Source: Pyrus communis (lineage: Eukaryota > Streptophyta > Magnoliopsida > Rosales > Rosaceae). From it: a stretch of 64,000 nucleotides of DNA. The stretch covers positions 9,256,001 through 9,320,000 of the forward strand of contig NC_084819.1 in the NCBI RefSeq assembly GCF_963583255.1, written 5' to 3'. Below, in pieces: positions 21,720-33,669 of this stretch. The notes below the pieces were generated by a model. It did not search any database, was not told the origin of the DNA, and saw only the letters and a program-made list of their open reading frames with translations. Within the stretch, counting starts at the first letter, position 1; the number at the start of each line of letters is the position of its first letter. The translations under genes were made by a program, and so were the position numbers.

Positions 21720-22663
21720 AAATTCAATTAAGTTTATGCCGGAATGTGGTTGCTTGGCAATGACGTACCAATGAGTCAGCAGACGTCCATGGTTGACGAA
21801 ACCGCGGCCCGACGTCTTTCTTGTTTGGTGACGTCAATCATCGGCATTGGTAATTAGATCTGCCAAGACGAGTCTCGCCGAATCCTGTTGTACAGTCTCA
21901 GCGCCTACCTCGATAGCTTTTTGAACCGAAATTCTGGTCGGCCATCCATCCTCGTTAAAACCCTGGAAGGTGATATAGCCGATGTGGTCGTCATAATAGC
22001 GAGCTTGAATCATGTTGGTCTCAAAGGGCTGATTATCGGCTGGGTGTACGATGACCGATTTACTGTCCCAAAAGATGAGAACTTGGTATAATGATGAAGG
22101 GATGCAACTGGTTTGGTGGATTCAATCGCGGCCGAGTAATGCATTATAGTCAGTCTTTGAATCAATTATAAAGAATGCCGTCATGTGGTGATGACTGGAA
22201 ATGCTGACTTCCAACAGGAGCACACCTTTGGTTTGAGACTTGTCGCTGATGAAGCTGCTCATTGTTATCCCTGATGGGATAAGCTCGTCATTGGACCGGC
22301 GTAATGCCTTCATGACGGAAATTCAAACACCTTAGAAATGGGATATCCTTTAATATGAGCCGTGACGTATAACGGCTTTAGATGTTGGAGATTAACAGAG
22401 GGGGAATGGGGAAATAGTTAGGCCAAGGTTGTCTTAAGGTTGTTGTTTTTACGGACTTCCCCATCGTCGTCGGTAGCGATGAAATCCACTTGTGTTGCTT
22501 CTTGGGTAACTACGTCCCCATCCAAGAAATTGGACTGATGGGTGCTTGGTTGGAACTCAGCCGGTAGGACATGGACCATACTGATTTCCATATGTTCGAA
22601 GACCGAGGGACCCATCGGGTCTTGGTCATCGTCTTCCAGGGTAGTAGACGTAGTATCAATCAT
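21720..22663 (-). pseudogene. Protease remnant and linker to RT
   Basis: The C-terminal half of a retropepsin is seen at 22313-22122: GVLLLEVSISS, FFIIDSKTDYNALLGRD. Upstream (near 22390-22340) are LKPLYVTAHIKGYP and SKVFEF, but the catalytic VDxGA segment that should follow SKVF is absent. The sequence jumps to FEFPS and a stop just ahead of MKALRR, so the active-site stretch seems deleted. A tract with acidic residues follows towards RT. Without the Asp the protease cannot process the polyprotein. Confidence 0.75.
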
Positions 22664-22788
22664 TGGAACTTCTTCAATTTGATATTTAGTGTATCGGCAT
22701 GAACCTGCTCCTGAGGCATATAGACCGAATCTATCCTATTCTGGTTATCTTCCTCGAGCGCATTTATTGCCGAAAATTTATTTCTTTC

Positions 22789-23931
22789 TTATAATACTTT
22801 ACGAGCTCGTTCTTCATAGGCGATGCAGGCGTTCCTTGTGTCCAAGTATGCATCTAAACGCCCCACACGATTTTTTTCATCGGTCGTAAGGCCGAAAAGA
22901 GATACTGCCGAGAAAACTTCGAAATGATATCGCAAATGTTGAAAGTCCTCGAGTGAAAAGGGTAATTCGGCGGTGTCGATATCTGTGTAAGGCTCAACCT
23001 CAAAGCTAAGGACCCGAGCCTCACGTATATGCTGGAACCTAGCTTTCATTGCAGGATCAGAAGTTTTTTGGATAATTTGCTCGGCATCAGGGCAAGTTAG
23101 TGCCAGGTCGAGGGCTTCCTGACATGCCTTGGGTAGTCTGTATAAGTCATTGGCGGAATATTTCTTATGAAATTCCCGCATGTACTTCAAGGATTCATCG
23201 AGGAATGGAGGGTGTAGATTGCACTGTACTTTGACTAACGGTTCCAGCGGTGGTAGCGGAGAAAGTTTCCTTTCGACCTCTTGCCTAACATGCTCGAGAC
23301 GGGCTCTCATCTCCCCAGGCCAAAGAAGGAGCTTGATGCGTTTCTCGGACTCTTCAATGGTGGTCTCAAAGTCACGAGCAGCTACCTTTTTTTCTTCAAG
23401 TAACTCGATCATGATAGTCGGGGTCGGCCGATCGTCACCGCTTACTACTGCGTCTTTTGGCTGCCACTGGGTGGTCGAGTTGGCCTGCACTTCTTGTCGT
23501 CGAGCCATGCAATCTATCCGCTGGTGACGACGTTTTTGAGATTTGGATAACACCGTATACAAGCCTGTTGGGGAGTTGTAACTTTACCAACATTGGTCTC
23601 GTGGCCTAGGCAGTTTGAAGGTTTTTCGATCGACTGACAAACGTGAACTGCTTGAGTTGCGCGAGTAATAATCCTCATTATAGAATGACGCATTAAAGTC
23701 AAGACGTCGTCTGACTAGGGCCAGGTCTTTTGCTCGTACCTGTGGGCCGAGTCTTTCAAACACTTGGCGTCGTGGACCGGCACTGAGCTCATTTGGCGGT
23801 TTTGTTAAGGTCGTGGATGGTGGGCCTGAAGTTGGTGCCAAAGAGGTCCTCTTTGTAGGTTCAACTGGTATTTTACAATGGTCGCATAAAACCATTGATT
23901 CATGAGTTTCTTCGGAACTAGAACCTAACAT
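22789..23931 (-). pseudogene. gag-pol linker region of the outer element
   Basis: Two long open stretches in different frames (22789-23562 and 23584-23931). The first reads 257 codons, beginning near YTVLSKSQKRRHQRIDCMAR, a basic block often seen between gag and protease in Tat polyproteins. A long charged region with no known domain follows. The second has a VLCDHCK pair of cysteines and RRQVFERLGP. No catalytic motif is present; the likely role is spacer or nucleic-acid binding. Confidence 0.6.
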
Positions 23932-24027
23932 AGGTTCATTGATGGCCAGCCCTAAAGGCTCCGTAGGTGGTGCATTTGAAAATAAATCAATCTTCAGTCT
24001 CGGTTGACCATTCTGCTTGCGGACATG

Positions 24028-25726
24028 CTACACCGGGACGTATTCAGCCTTCCCTTTTCCTTTGTTTTTAGGGAGATGAGCATCCACCATACCAATTGTT
24101 GTCGAGGGGAAAGGATTGACGTCGACCGCCATTTGCTTCTCCGGGAATTTTAGCTTTCGTTTCTCGATCCAATTTTGAATTGTGTCTCGAAACACAACGT
24201 AATTATTAGTAGCATGCTTGTTTGAATTATGGTACTTGCAATATGTTTTGCCCTTCAATTCTTCGACCTCAGGGATGTTATGTCCTGGCAGAAGTTTGAT
24301 AATTTTTGCTACCAACAGCTAGTCGAAAATTGCATCGGCTTTGGTGATATCGAAGGTGTAAACTTTCGATGTTTTACGCATCTCTTCAGCAGTCGAGCGG
24401 GTCTTGGCGTCTTTGGGACTAACTTGAGCTAACGCCTTGCAAACATAAGGTTTATCTATCACTATTTCGGCCGCGTCCACACTGGCATACTGGGTGTCCT
24501 CCCTTTTGGCCAATGCATAGCTAACTATAGGATTTTTATATAATGTTCCCCGGGATGGTGACTTCAATATCTTTTCCTCTCAGAGCAAATAATCATACTG
24601 CTCAACGTGTTGAGCAAGTTCGTACATATCTAGAATATTTGCCCCAAGAAACTTCTTTTTGTATTCCACGTCCAAGCCGTTTAGGGCAATTCTAACGAAT
24701 TCAACTTCAGGAAGAGGCACTCGGCACCAATTCCTGGCCGACTTCAACCTTGTTAAGTATTCCATTGGGGATTCGTCAGATGCTTGAGCCATCCTAGCCA
24801 ACGATGAAACGGACATCTCCATTCCTGGTTGATAAAATTGTTCATGGAATTTCTCGACCAATTCCTCCCAACTCTGGACGGAGTTTGGTGGAAGATTAAT
24901 GTACCAAGCAAAAGTTGATCCTATCAGTGAAAAGTTAAATAGCCATAGCTTATGGAAGTCACTATTGATGTCCTTACATTGTGCCGTAAACCGAGCTACG
25001 TGTTCTAACGAGGTTAAGGACAACTCTCCGGCAAACAAACTGAAATCGGGGATCTTGAAGCCTCTAGGGTATTCAAACCTTTCCACATAAGCTGGGTACG
25101 GGTGGATGAATTTTGGGAACTTCGACCCTTTTTTTATGAACGGATGCTACTTCCACTCTCTGGTCGGGTCCGTCAGCTCTATTGCTTGATCCACCTCTTT
25201 TCTCCAAGTCAATTGGTTGTAGCCGAGCGGAGCCTTTCTTGGCTTATACTGGAACATTTGTAATCGAAGGCTGCCGAGGTTGGCCGACATGGCCATCTTC
25301 GAAGGCTTTACTCACTAACAATTCAAGCATCCTAGTCTGTGTGTCACCGTTGCTTCATATTGCGTCTAGTAAATCATTCATTTTTTGGCCAATCAACTGC
25401 TCGACCTGTCGATATTGTTCATCGAGTCATCTCCAAAGAAACGACCTAGTTGGCGGATCAGAACCCTCCTTACCGTCTTCGTCGCAATCTTTCACTATTC
25501 CTTCAACGAAAATGCCTGCAGTTTGGTTGGGAACTTCTGGGTTGTGAGGCTATCTGCTGAGACAGATTTGATTATCTCGGCGTGTGGCACTTGTAGCCTC
25601 GGGCGGCGTAACAATGATCCGATTTTTCGCTTGATGCAAATCCTGCCCAAAGCCTTGCACTGGTAAGTCAGTTGTTGACTTTCCCATGATTGTTCTCTTT
25701 TTTACGGACCGTGTTTCAATGGTCAT
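24028..25726 (-). pseudogene. gag of the outer element
   Basis: The most likely start is the ATG at 25726-25724, about 25 bp downstream of the primer site; its frame has stops at several places. The retrotransposon gag domain is at 25086-24580 (FTAQCKDINSDFHKLWLFNF, WEELVEKFHEQFYQPGM, LTRLKSARNWC). The C-terminal part (24315-24028) has a zinc-finger-like TYCKYHNSNKHATNNY, in which the last Cys is now Tyr. Gag would form the virus-like particle around element RNA. Frameshifts near 25120, 24570 and 24317 break it. Confidence 0.85.
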
Positions 25727-25749
25727 GAACTACAAGGGTCTAGCACAAA

Positions 25750-25767
25750 GTCCCACCGGGCGTGCCA
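25750..25767 (-). other. Primer binding site of outer element
   Basis: Minus strand TGGCACGCCCGGTGGGAC, three bases from the 5' LTR end. It starts TGG as needed to pair with a tRNA CCA tail; I have not identified the tRNA with certainty (arginine is a candidate from related Tat elements). Confidence 0.75.
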
Positions 25768-25770
25768 AAA

Positions 25771-26904
25771 TGTTGACCCTAGAAACTGCAAAACCTACAC
25801 GGTGCACAGGTCGAGTAACTAATAAGCTAACTAAGTCCTTTGGTTAAATGCAGGGCGTGCCAACTTGTCGGTCGAGCCTGGCCGAGGAGTAGAATTTGTT
25901 GATGTCGCGCTGAGTGCGTTGCTGGCTTCTTTATCTTACGACTGTGACTGAGGAAGGAACACTCTCGGTCTTTGGGTTCTAGAGCCTGAAGACAAGACTG
26001 CTAGTTCTACGAAGTTCACAAATCGTTGTTGCCTGATTCGGTCACCGTGATTATATTCGTAAGAGTATAAGTACGTCAAATCGACACTAGACTATACGGA
26101 CACAAATATTCGAAGGTGATGTATGTCTTGGTGGTAAATGTGGTTCGGCCGTCAGAATGCCAAACTCTGAAACTTACTTATGAGTATTCAATCATAAAAT
26201 CACTCATCGTCCAGTACGCCAAATGTCGTAGCTTGTAACACCTTACTTCGCCGAAAAGGCTAATAAGGTGACCTCTGCCAACAAGGATTCGAAAACCCTT
26301 CTCGGCCGAGACTTGGATAGGTAACCAGTCGGCCTCGACACAGTGCTGTTTATCCAAACTGAAGGTGCTCCTCGGTCAGCTGATTCTACGGCAACAGTGT
26401 TGTTTATCCAAACCGAAGGTGTTCGCCGGTTGTCTTCACAGTGCTGTTTATCCAAACTGAAGGTGTGTTGGCGAGAAAAAGAAAACAAAAATCTCAAGTT
26501 GTTTGAGAAGTTTTGCGTAGGGCAATTGTGTGTTGAATTCAAGGTTCTCAATTGTTGCATGATTTCTTGTATTTATAGCACAAACTCCTTGAGATCGAAT
26601 TAAACTGCCACCTGGATTGGGAGTTCTTGTTTCGTTCAAACTTTGCTTCGAACAATCCTATTCCCATTAGGACTTTGAACTCACTCCCCTTTTGGGGCTT
26701 TATTCATCGTTGGTCAAGAATCATAATTGCACCAGGACTTCCTCGACCCTTTTTGCATATCTGAGCTACTCCTTCTTGCAATAGGACTCGACCATCCCTG
26801 CTAAATGGCCTGGAATCATCAGGCAGCCCATAGTATTTTTGACACGGTTTTGGGCTGAGCGCAAACCTATACTCGGCCCAACAATATTATTTTGGGCCCA
26901 AACA
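25771..26904 (-). repeat. 5' LTR of the outer gypsy element
   Basis: 1134 bp, starting TGTTGACC and ending CCAAACA on the plus strand, followed by the GTATT duplication at 26905-26909. It holds the TATA box at 26570-26577 and the three-copy minisatellite at 26339-26465. It has 45 bp more than the other LTR. Confidence 0.95.
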
Positions 26905-26909
26905 GTATT

Positions 26910-27994
26910 ATGTCTTATCTCTTCAGGAAGTGACTACTCTTGAGTCATTGATGTGAAAGACGTCACTCTGTGCCTCTTTAATTAGACCCTAATGGATTGT
27001 ACACCATGGAAGGTAGGGATTGAAGAATACAGAGGAGTTGAGTAACTAGGATTGATTAAAAGTTAATTAATCAAACGAATAAAGTTCGGACTGGGCCTTA
27101 AGCTAGTTTTGGGTTTCATAGTGAAATTGGTAATAGAGCAGAATTTCTTGTGATAATGTATAATAATAGGCAATATAATACCTATTTCTACCCAAGACAA
27201 TACAAAAACAACATAGCAGACATTACTACATGCATAATGTATGATATTGTGTGAGACATTGCTTATGTGTGTTATTGTTGTTATCGTATCTTGATATGAT
27301 TCATTGCTCACATGAATTTGATTGACAATAGCTTATTTGATAACAGGTGCTTTATGGTTATAACTTGTTTAGAGTCCAAACCAACTATATGACTGCTTCA
27401 GTTTTGAGCCATCTAGTTACTTATAAAATAAAGTTGAAAGCAAGAAGTGTGAAACACAGCTTAACCTAGTCAGCTGCTAGTATAGGTGTCATGTTTATAC
27501 CCACTCCAGCTTTCTACTTTCTCCTGCTAGGTAGTAGCTTTGAAGAGGTGGGATGAAATTTTGAAACTCTTTTTTGTTCTTTCTTACTAGGTCATTTCTT
27601 TTTCTTTTCCATAATTCACTTTCACACCACATAATATGTCATCCTCTAGCTCTTATTTCTTTCATTTTATGGTTCAACAAAACCATCCTCCCACTCAAGA
27701 CCTGATTACTCATAAGCCATCTTCTCATAGCAACAAGTTCTCTGGCTGGTTTGGAAAGTGAACAAGTTTGGACCTTTTGAAACTAATATGTGTTTTGGTG
27801 GTCTTAGATGCTGCTTGCTAAGGTTTGAGGTAGGGAAACCAAAATATTTGTTACAGTCTTGAATCTAATTTAGTTATGTATTTAGTGTGACTCTTATATG
27901 AAATTTGAACTATTTCCAGATGTATCAGTACATATATGTATGTTTCAACACTATGGCAAGCGTTTAAGAAAGGGAAAATTTATTTAAGAGCTAG
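26910..27994. other. Intergenic; fragment shared with 51055
   Basis: No gene seen. Positions 26985-27125 resemble 51055-51205 in the same orientation (CTAATGGATTGTACA, then GATTAATTAATCA and GGCCTTAAG with TTTTGGGTTTCAT), so a piece of the LTR-like sequence at 51057 is repeated here. Confidence 0.6.
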
Positions 27995-28626
27995 TGTTAC
28001 AAGTTAAAGAAATTGGTTTAGTTCCAAGGATTTCAGTAAGTAGGGATTGTGTCTCCCTAGGGTGGAAGACCCTAAACCTGATCAGGATGGCTTACTTGGT
28101 GACCTTAATCCGAGGCCGTGGCCTTAACTGTTGATTAAAGCTCATGAATACGGTGCTGGGAACTAACCAAGAAGGGAAAGTATTGAAATAATTGCGATTT
28201 GAGAAGAGAAAATACTTTGAACCTATGTTATCACTATGGGATGTATTACTATGTATCTTTTGAATGTAAACTATATTTTTGTCATTCTAGATGCATGCTT
28301 ATTAGAATCTTGATTGAAATGAATCATTTTGTTGTATCTACTGAGCTTGTGAAGCTCACCCTATTTTATCATTTCAGGACTGAAGTGAAGGGATGATCGT
28401 AGTGATATCCTCTAGCTGTCATAAAAAGCTACTTGTAAAGCTTACTCCAAGCTGTGGTGTAAAGCTAGGGGGTTCGGTATCTCTAGTGGTGAAGGATTTT
28501 GGGAATAAGTTGTATCTTAACTTTGCAAATTTGGATGTTCAATAGTTATGTACAAGTTATTGAGTTAGTTTTCTATCCAACTCAATGCATCAATTTAGTC
28601 ATTCCACATGGTTTTGGGGTGTGACA
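27995..28626 (-). repeat. Solo LTR, 632 bp
   Basis: Plus-strand ends TGTTACAAG and GGTGTGACA are inverse TG...CA, and GCTAG (27990-27994) against GCTAC (28627-28631) is a five-base duplication with one mismatch. On the minus strand it opens TGTCACACCCC, a common gypsy LTR start. No internal domain remains. Confidence 0.7.
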
Positions 28627-28631
28627 GCTAC

Positions 28632-29546
28632 ACAGCAACAACAATCCAAACATTCAAATAACACACATGATCTTGACTAGTCAAATGATCCAAGTCAAGT
28701 ATGAACAAACACTACAAATATCAGTTGTCAGAGATCACTATTCACTATATCAAACAAATATTTAAGCAATCATTTATCTAAACTTTACAGCAACAGTTAA
28801 GGTTCAAGGAGATGTTAATCACACGTAGAAATTTGTGCCTGAAAAATCCTTAACTGGGTAAAAAATCAGAGGAACTCCAGAGAGTTCCATCCACCAGTAG
28901 AAAATCAAGTTCATAATGAGAATCATGCACACATAAGCTCAAATCCTAATCTAGACTAAAGGAGCAGCTTGTTTCTACAAGGAGATCTGAGTTTGGTCTT
29001 CACCTTAGTGGAGGCTACAACTTGAACTATTCAGCACAATTGGAAAGAATGAGAGTCAATGGGATGCAAGATGTGGAACCAGAAAAGAATAATAAATCTC
29101 CTCGATCGAATATCACAGATTAAGAAGTTTTGATAAGAAACGTTTTAGCCATCTTAAAGAAAAATCATCGACGAGGTAATGTATGGTCTTCAAATGCAAG
29201 CTTGATGTTATCTCGATATCTAAAAGAAATAAAGCATATTCTACATTCTAACTAGGGTTTATGGAAATGAGATCAATTTAGATGAAATTGACAAACATGT
29301 CATTAGAAGTATTATTCTAAGTGGTGGATAGTTTATTTTTCTTCAACACCAATGTCACAAGTTCAAACCTTTTGCCAACCACTGTATCACTCAGTGCGGA
29401 GTACAATATCATATCACTTGTAATAAAAAAATTGAAAATATTTTGTAACTTCAAATTAGGTAGCCTTAAACTAAATTAATTTTTTTTTTCCCAAATCATT
29501 CATTTAAAAACAAGTGGTTAATAGTTCAGTTGGTTAACATTTAAGA
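28632..29546. other. Intergenic, no gene seen
   Basis: AT-rich unique-looking sequence. I found no ORF, motif or terminal repeat that I can support. Confidence 0.5.
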
Positions 29547-30342
29547 GTTATCTAAAATATGCTACATGAACATTATAAAGCCACCAAATAAAAGCAATTT
29601 TTTTGTTGAAATGACTAGGCACGGATACATGCTTGAAACTTGTTTTGGAACCTAGTTATCTACATTTTATAATTACTTTCAATGGAAATGTTATGCCAAC
29701 TACATGAATGGACACGACAAAAAAAAGAAAAAAAAAAGACCGATCAAGTTGGTTCAATTTTGTCAAGTTGTGGGATGTGTGGCAAATGCAATCTAATCCT
29801 CTATATAAACAAGGCGAATGTGGTGGCATGTGTGACCAAATGCAATAGACTCCATATTCTTAAGACTGACTATGATAGGTGCATACACCTTACTATTCTT
29901 AAGAGTGACATACACATCCCTATTCTTAAGAGTGACAGGACCGGCAACCTCGCCCTACAATTTCTCATTAGGGCTGTCTAAAATAGACCATATGAACCTC
30001 GCCCTACAATTTCTCCCTATTCTTAAGCTTGAGAGCTGTCTAAAATAGACTATATGAACCTTATAACGCCACGAAATAAAAGTGATTTTTTGGGAATAAC
30101 TAGGCACATATACATGCTTACAACTTGTTTTGGAACCTATCTATCTACAATTTCTATTTACTTCAAACGGAAATGTTATGCCAACTACATGAATCGACAT
30201 GACAAAACAAAAACCCGATCAAATTTGTTCAAGCATGTGTGCAAATGCAATCTCTTGGTGGCGTACTGGCGTGTGGCCAAATGCAATCTACTCCATTTTC
30301 TTTAAGAGAGACTTTGATGGGTGTGCATACACCCAGTGGTGA
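29547..30342. repeat. Direct duplication, two units about 480 bp apart
   Basis: Unit A (from 29547) and unit B (from 30027) share CTAAAATA..CTA, GCCAC.AAATAAAAG, CTAGGCAC, AACTTGTTTTGGAACCTA, GGAAATGTTATGCCAACTAC and GCAAATGCAATCT. A smaller CCTCGCCCTACAATTTCTC repeat (29946, 29996) lies between them. A further piece with TATTCTTAAGAGTGA is at about 36850. Confidence 0.75.
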
Positions 30343-30673
30343 ATCCAGGATTTTAACATCGGATGGTCCTAATCAAGGTACATTATGCACTAGTTGGGTC
30401 TAGTCCTATGTGGGTTTTCGTTAAAAGTGAACAGTACTGGGAGTGCTTCGTTCAAACTCCCTTTTTTTGAATGCTTTGAACTTTTGAAACTAAAATAGTG
30501 CTTCTAGAGCCTGCTACTAAATACTCTTTCATGTGGATGGGTAAGGTCTCTCACTTGTTGTGCTTTTAATTTTTTCATTGGTTTGGCTCAAAACGACGTC
30601 GTTTTGGCCAGGTCATTTAAAGAAAAAGTGAATTTCTTCTTCCTCTTGCTATTTTGCAGAGCATGCAGCAGCC
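30343..30673. other. Sequence left of the hAT, possible former 5' leader
   Basis: Contains an 18-bp perfect palindrome at 30589-30606 and ends CAGCAGCC (30666-30673), the left target duplication of the hAT. Without the hAT it would run directly into the ATG at 36718. Confidence 0.5.
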
Positions 30674-31359
30674 TAGGGGTGGCCAAACGGGTCTAGGACC
30701 CGCGAGGTAGGGAGGGTCTAGCCGGTTCGGGGTGGGTATGAGGTGGGTCTAGATTTTATAAACACAAAGGGGGGTGGGATGGGCGGTTCTATTACGCCTC
30801 GATCCCGACATACGTCCAGGATCGACACGTGACACTAGGAAGTAGGGGACATAGTAACATAAGAACAAGATACGAAATGAAAATACTAGAACTAATACCT
30901 CAAAATAAATATGATAGGGGGCTTTCTCCCATGAAATATATAGAACTCTGTACACTCAAAATACACAACCTTCACTAGGGTCAAGATATGCTCATAGGTT
31001 CTCAAATTATAAGTCCCAAAAATAATACAAGGAATCTAGGCGATCAAACTCTATTCTCTTCACTACTACCCCATCAGCTCCTTGTAATCTACCCAGACCC
31101 GTCACCTATGCGATCAGGCCCTACACTGTGAAAATGGTGCACCAGGCACACAACACCATCGATCATAGTTTATAAACATCAAAATATAAATTCATAATGA
31201 AACTCATTGGAAATCCTGAAGGAGTCACCCAAACGTCCAACGACTTTTCTAATTCAAATCACAAAAATTCTTAAAACTATCGTTCATAAATACGCTAAAA
31301 ACTACGGCTAGAGTGATGTAGTTTAGCCGAAGCCTACATTAAGTAACCAAGTAGGTAGT

Positions 31360-31600
31360 GACACCCCAATGCGAATTAACCAAGTAGAGTCACTCTTATG
31401 AATATTGATAAGCAGTGATCTCCCAATGCAGATTAACCAGGCGTGATCATCCCTAAACTACGTATGGAAATACCTAGGTAACGAGGATAGCTTAATGTGG
31501 ATTAATCAAGTGCGATCCTAGGGTTGTCTAATGCGTATTATCCAGGCGCAACCTATAAATAATATGATTTCCCAATACAGATTAACCAGGCAGAACCATT
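31360..31600. repeat. Five-copy degenerate repeat in the LTR
   Basis: Copies of a unit with the core CCCAATGCAGATTAACCAGG start near 31363, 31418, 31490, 31527 and 31565, spaced 37-72 bp. Typical of a variable LTR repeat. Confidence 0.75.
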
Positions 31601-31793
31601 TATATACCACTGCTACATGGTGCAAACTCGGTGTCACCTAACCCCGTGACACTAGGGTAACAGTCCTCTACTAGGCCTCACATTTTCAAACATTTTAAGT
31701 ATGCATATCAAATCATATTTCATAACATGGATCGATGGCAGAATTAAAAAATAATAATTTAGTATAAAACATATTCCATGCTATATCCACTGA

Positions 31794-32635
31794 GGGTGCG
31801 TTTATTGCACCAGACTATCTCGAACTGGACTAGCTTTAAGGACTAGACTGGACTGGCTTAGACTAGGCCAAGATGAACTAATTTAGTGAAGCGTTTGGAG
31901 TAGTGTCAGACTAAGAAATTGGACTAACAATAAATTATTATTATATTTCAATTTATTTTCTATTAAAATATTAAAATGAATATATGGAAAAATAAAAGGG
32001 CATAGCCCTCTCCTTCTTCTTCCATACGAATTGCAGGTGCTCCTCTGCAACTTTGAGAATTATCAAATTTTCAATAACAAAGATAATCCCCAATCAAAAC
32101 CCAAAAAACAGAGATCCAAATTTCCAATAACAAAGAGAAAATTTTGATTATTACAAATAATAAAAACCCTAAAATGACCTAATTAATTAGTGGTGCTCTT
32201 CTTGCACTTAGGTCTAATACCCAAACCCATGGATGCGGCTGAAGATAAACATGGACAGCTCTGTTAAGGTCGTCGAATAGCCGAGAGCTTGATTAAGCAA
32301 AGAAATCATGAGACTATAGAACCGATTCGGTTTGAGATTCGCATCGGAGGCGAACTTGGGGAAGGCATCATCGATAAATTTCCCGACGAGCTAGATCCAG
32401 TTAAGAGAGGGAGAGGGAGAGACAGAGAGATGTGGAATGGTGAAGGAGGCAATGTTGTGAGGAAGGCATTCTTAGCAATCTTATGTTTCAACGCTAGACT
32501 AATTTGGATGACCGAGGTCCGGAGTTCACACAAGTCCGAGCTAGTCTCACTTAAGTCAGTCTCCAAGGATACCAAACATGGGACAATAATCCTAGCTAGT
32601 CCAGTCCCACTTAAGAAGGTGAAACAAACACACCC
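31794..32635. mobile_element. Harbinger-like MITE or deletion derivative
   Basis: Ends GGGTGCGTTTATTGCAC and, reversed, GGGTGTGTTTGTTTCAC are inverted repeats. Flanking trimers are TGA (31791-31793) and TAA (32636-32638), close to the TAA/TTA targets of PIF/Harbinger elements. No transposase; a 125-codon frame inside (32289-32666) is not recognisable. Confidence 0.6.
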
Positions 32636-33669
32636 TAAGTATACTAGCATAAGAATTCCAAGGTAATCACCAATATCACATATATTAAACCGCTCACCTA
32701 ACATCTGCACACTGGCTCAAATATCGATGCGCTCAAGTACAATCATCTCCTAGAACAAATAGCAAGTCCCAAACTTAGAATTCTTTAAAAATAAATCACA
32801 TAATTCTAGGTTTCATACATCCCCTACAACAATCGAGGAGAATTTGAGACACGTTGATCAAAAGTCAACCATTGGTCAACGCAGTCAACGGTTAGGTCAA
32901 CAAGCTTAGAAATTTAAACTGAAAGATCTGTATGTTGGATTTTCGATCCGTAAGTTTCTAAGTTCCCAAATAATATGTACAACAACATAGTAAAATTTAG
33001 TGACAATCCAACGGTCGGAACATTGTTTACTAGAATGGTTAAGTGGCATACCTTAACGGAACTAGGTTCAAACATGAATGTGAAATATGGAATCTGAGTA
33101 TTGAATTTTGGCCAAAAGGTCCAAGTGGGTCCTTGATCAATTTGCCAAAAAATATATCTAATGCCAAAATTGCTCAAATTATAACAAAATGAAGATCATG
33201 AAGAGAGGAGTAAAACAACTAACATCCAACGTGGATCACTGGAAACCCTATAAAAGGTGTACGTCGAATCAACATCCGACTTAACTCCGATGCCTCTACT
33301 CTTTCTTGGGTCTTGTTCTTGTGATTGAGGGGAGTTTATTGGTGGTGGTGGTCGACATAAAAACTTGCATAATTGGTGGATCATCATTGAGAAACTCACA
33401 AACTCACTGGAGTTGTTCTTCGCGAAATAGGAGCCAAAACGGCACGGGTTTGCATGGAAGTGGCGTGGGTATAACTGGTGGTGGTGGATGGTTGTGAAAC
33501 GTCAGAAAAATCAATGAAAAAGCTGTAAAAATAAATGCACAGGGATTCGGGTCAAGAGTCGTGTCACGATGGGAAATGGGTCGTGAGATCAACTTGTATC
33601 TTACACGATGGGAAATGGGTCGTGAGATCAACTTGTATCGTGGGATTGAGCTCTATTCAAAAACACTAA

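Larger units (their letters stand above)
348..26904 (-). mobile_element. Ty3/gypsy retrotransposon, Tat-type, with nested insertions
   Basis: A complete but decayed LTR retrotransposon read on the minus strand. Its LTRs are 348-1436 (3') and 25771-26904 (5'), beginning TG and ending CA in element orientation. GTATT flanks both ends. From right to left it holds a primer binding site, gag, a gag-pol linker, protease remnant, reverse transcriptase, RNase H, a second archaeal-like RNase H and integrase. An antisense passenger gene lies between integrase and the 3' LTR. Two RNase H domains and an extra ORF after integrase are known marks of the Tat lineage. Two later insertions (2517-13348 and 15904-17898) account for nearly half its length. 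The first 100 or so LTR bases differ at roughly one site in ten, so it is old. Many frameshifts and stops make it non-autonomous now. Confidence 0.93.
30794..33651 (+). repeat. gypsy-type LTR inside the hAT (solo)
   Basis: Opens near TTACGCCTCGATCCCGACA, with GTCCAGGATCGACACGTGAC, an LTR start I associate with chromovirus-type gypsy elements. A TATA box (CCCTATAAAAGG) is at 33246-33257 on the plus strand near the far end, fitting plus orientation. The hexamer TCTATT occurs at both junctions (30788-30793, 33652-33657), but the exact ends do not read TG...CA, so the limits are approximate. A 39-bp tandem duplication lies at about 33566-33643. No coding region. Confidence 0.55.

Noticed and set aside
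31360..31600. CRISPR-like repeat array
   Set aside because: Repeats are degenerate and unevenly spaced, in plant LTR sequence.
32289..32666. 125-codon plus frame in the MITE
   Set aside because: Opposed by a longer minus frame, no similarity that I know, and it runs across the MITE end.
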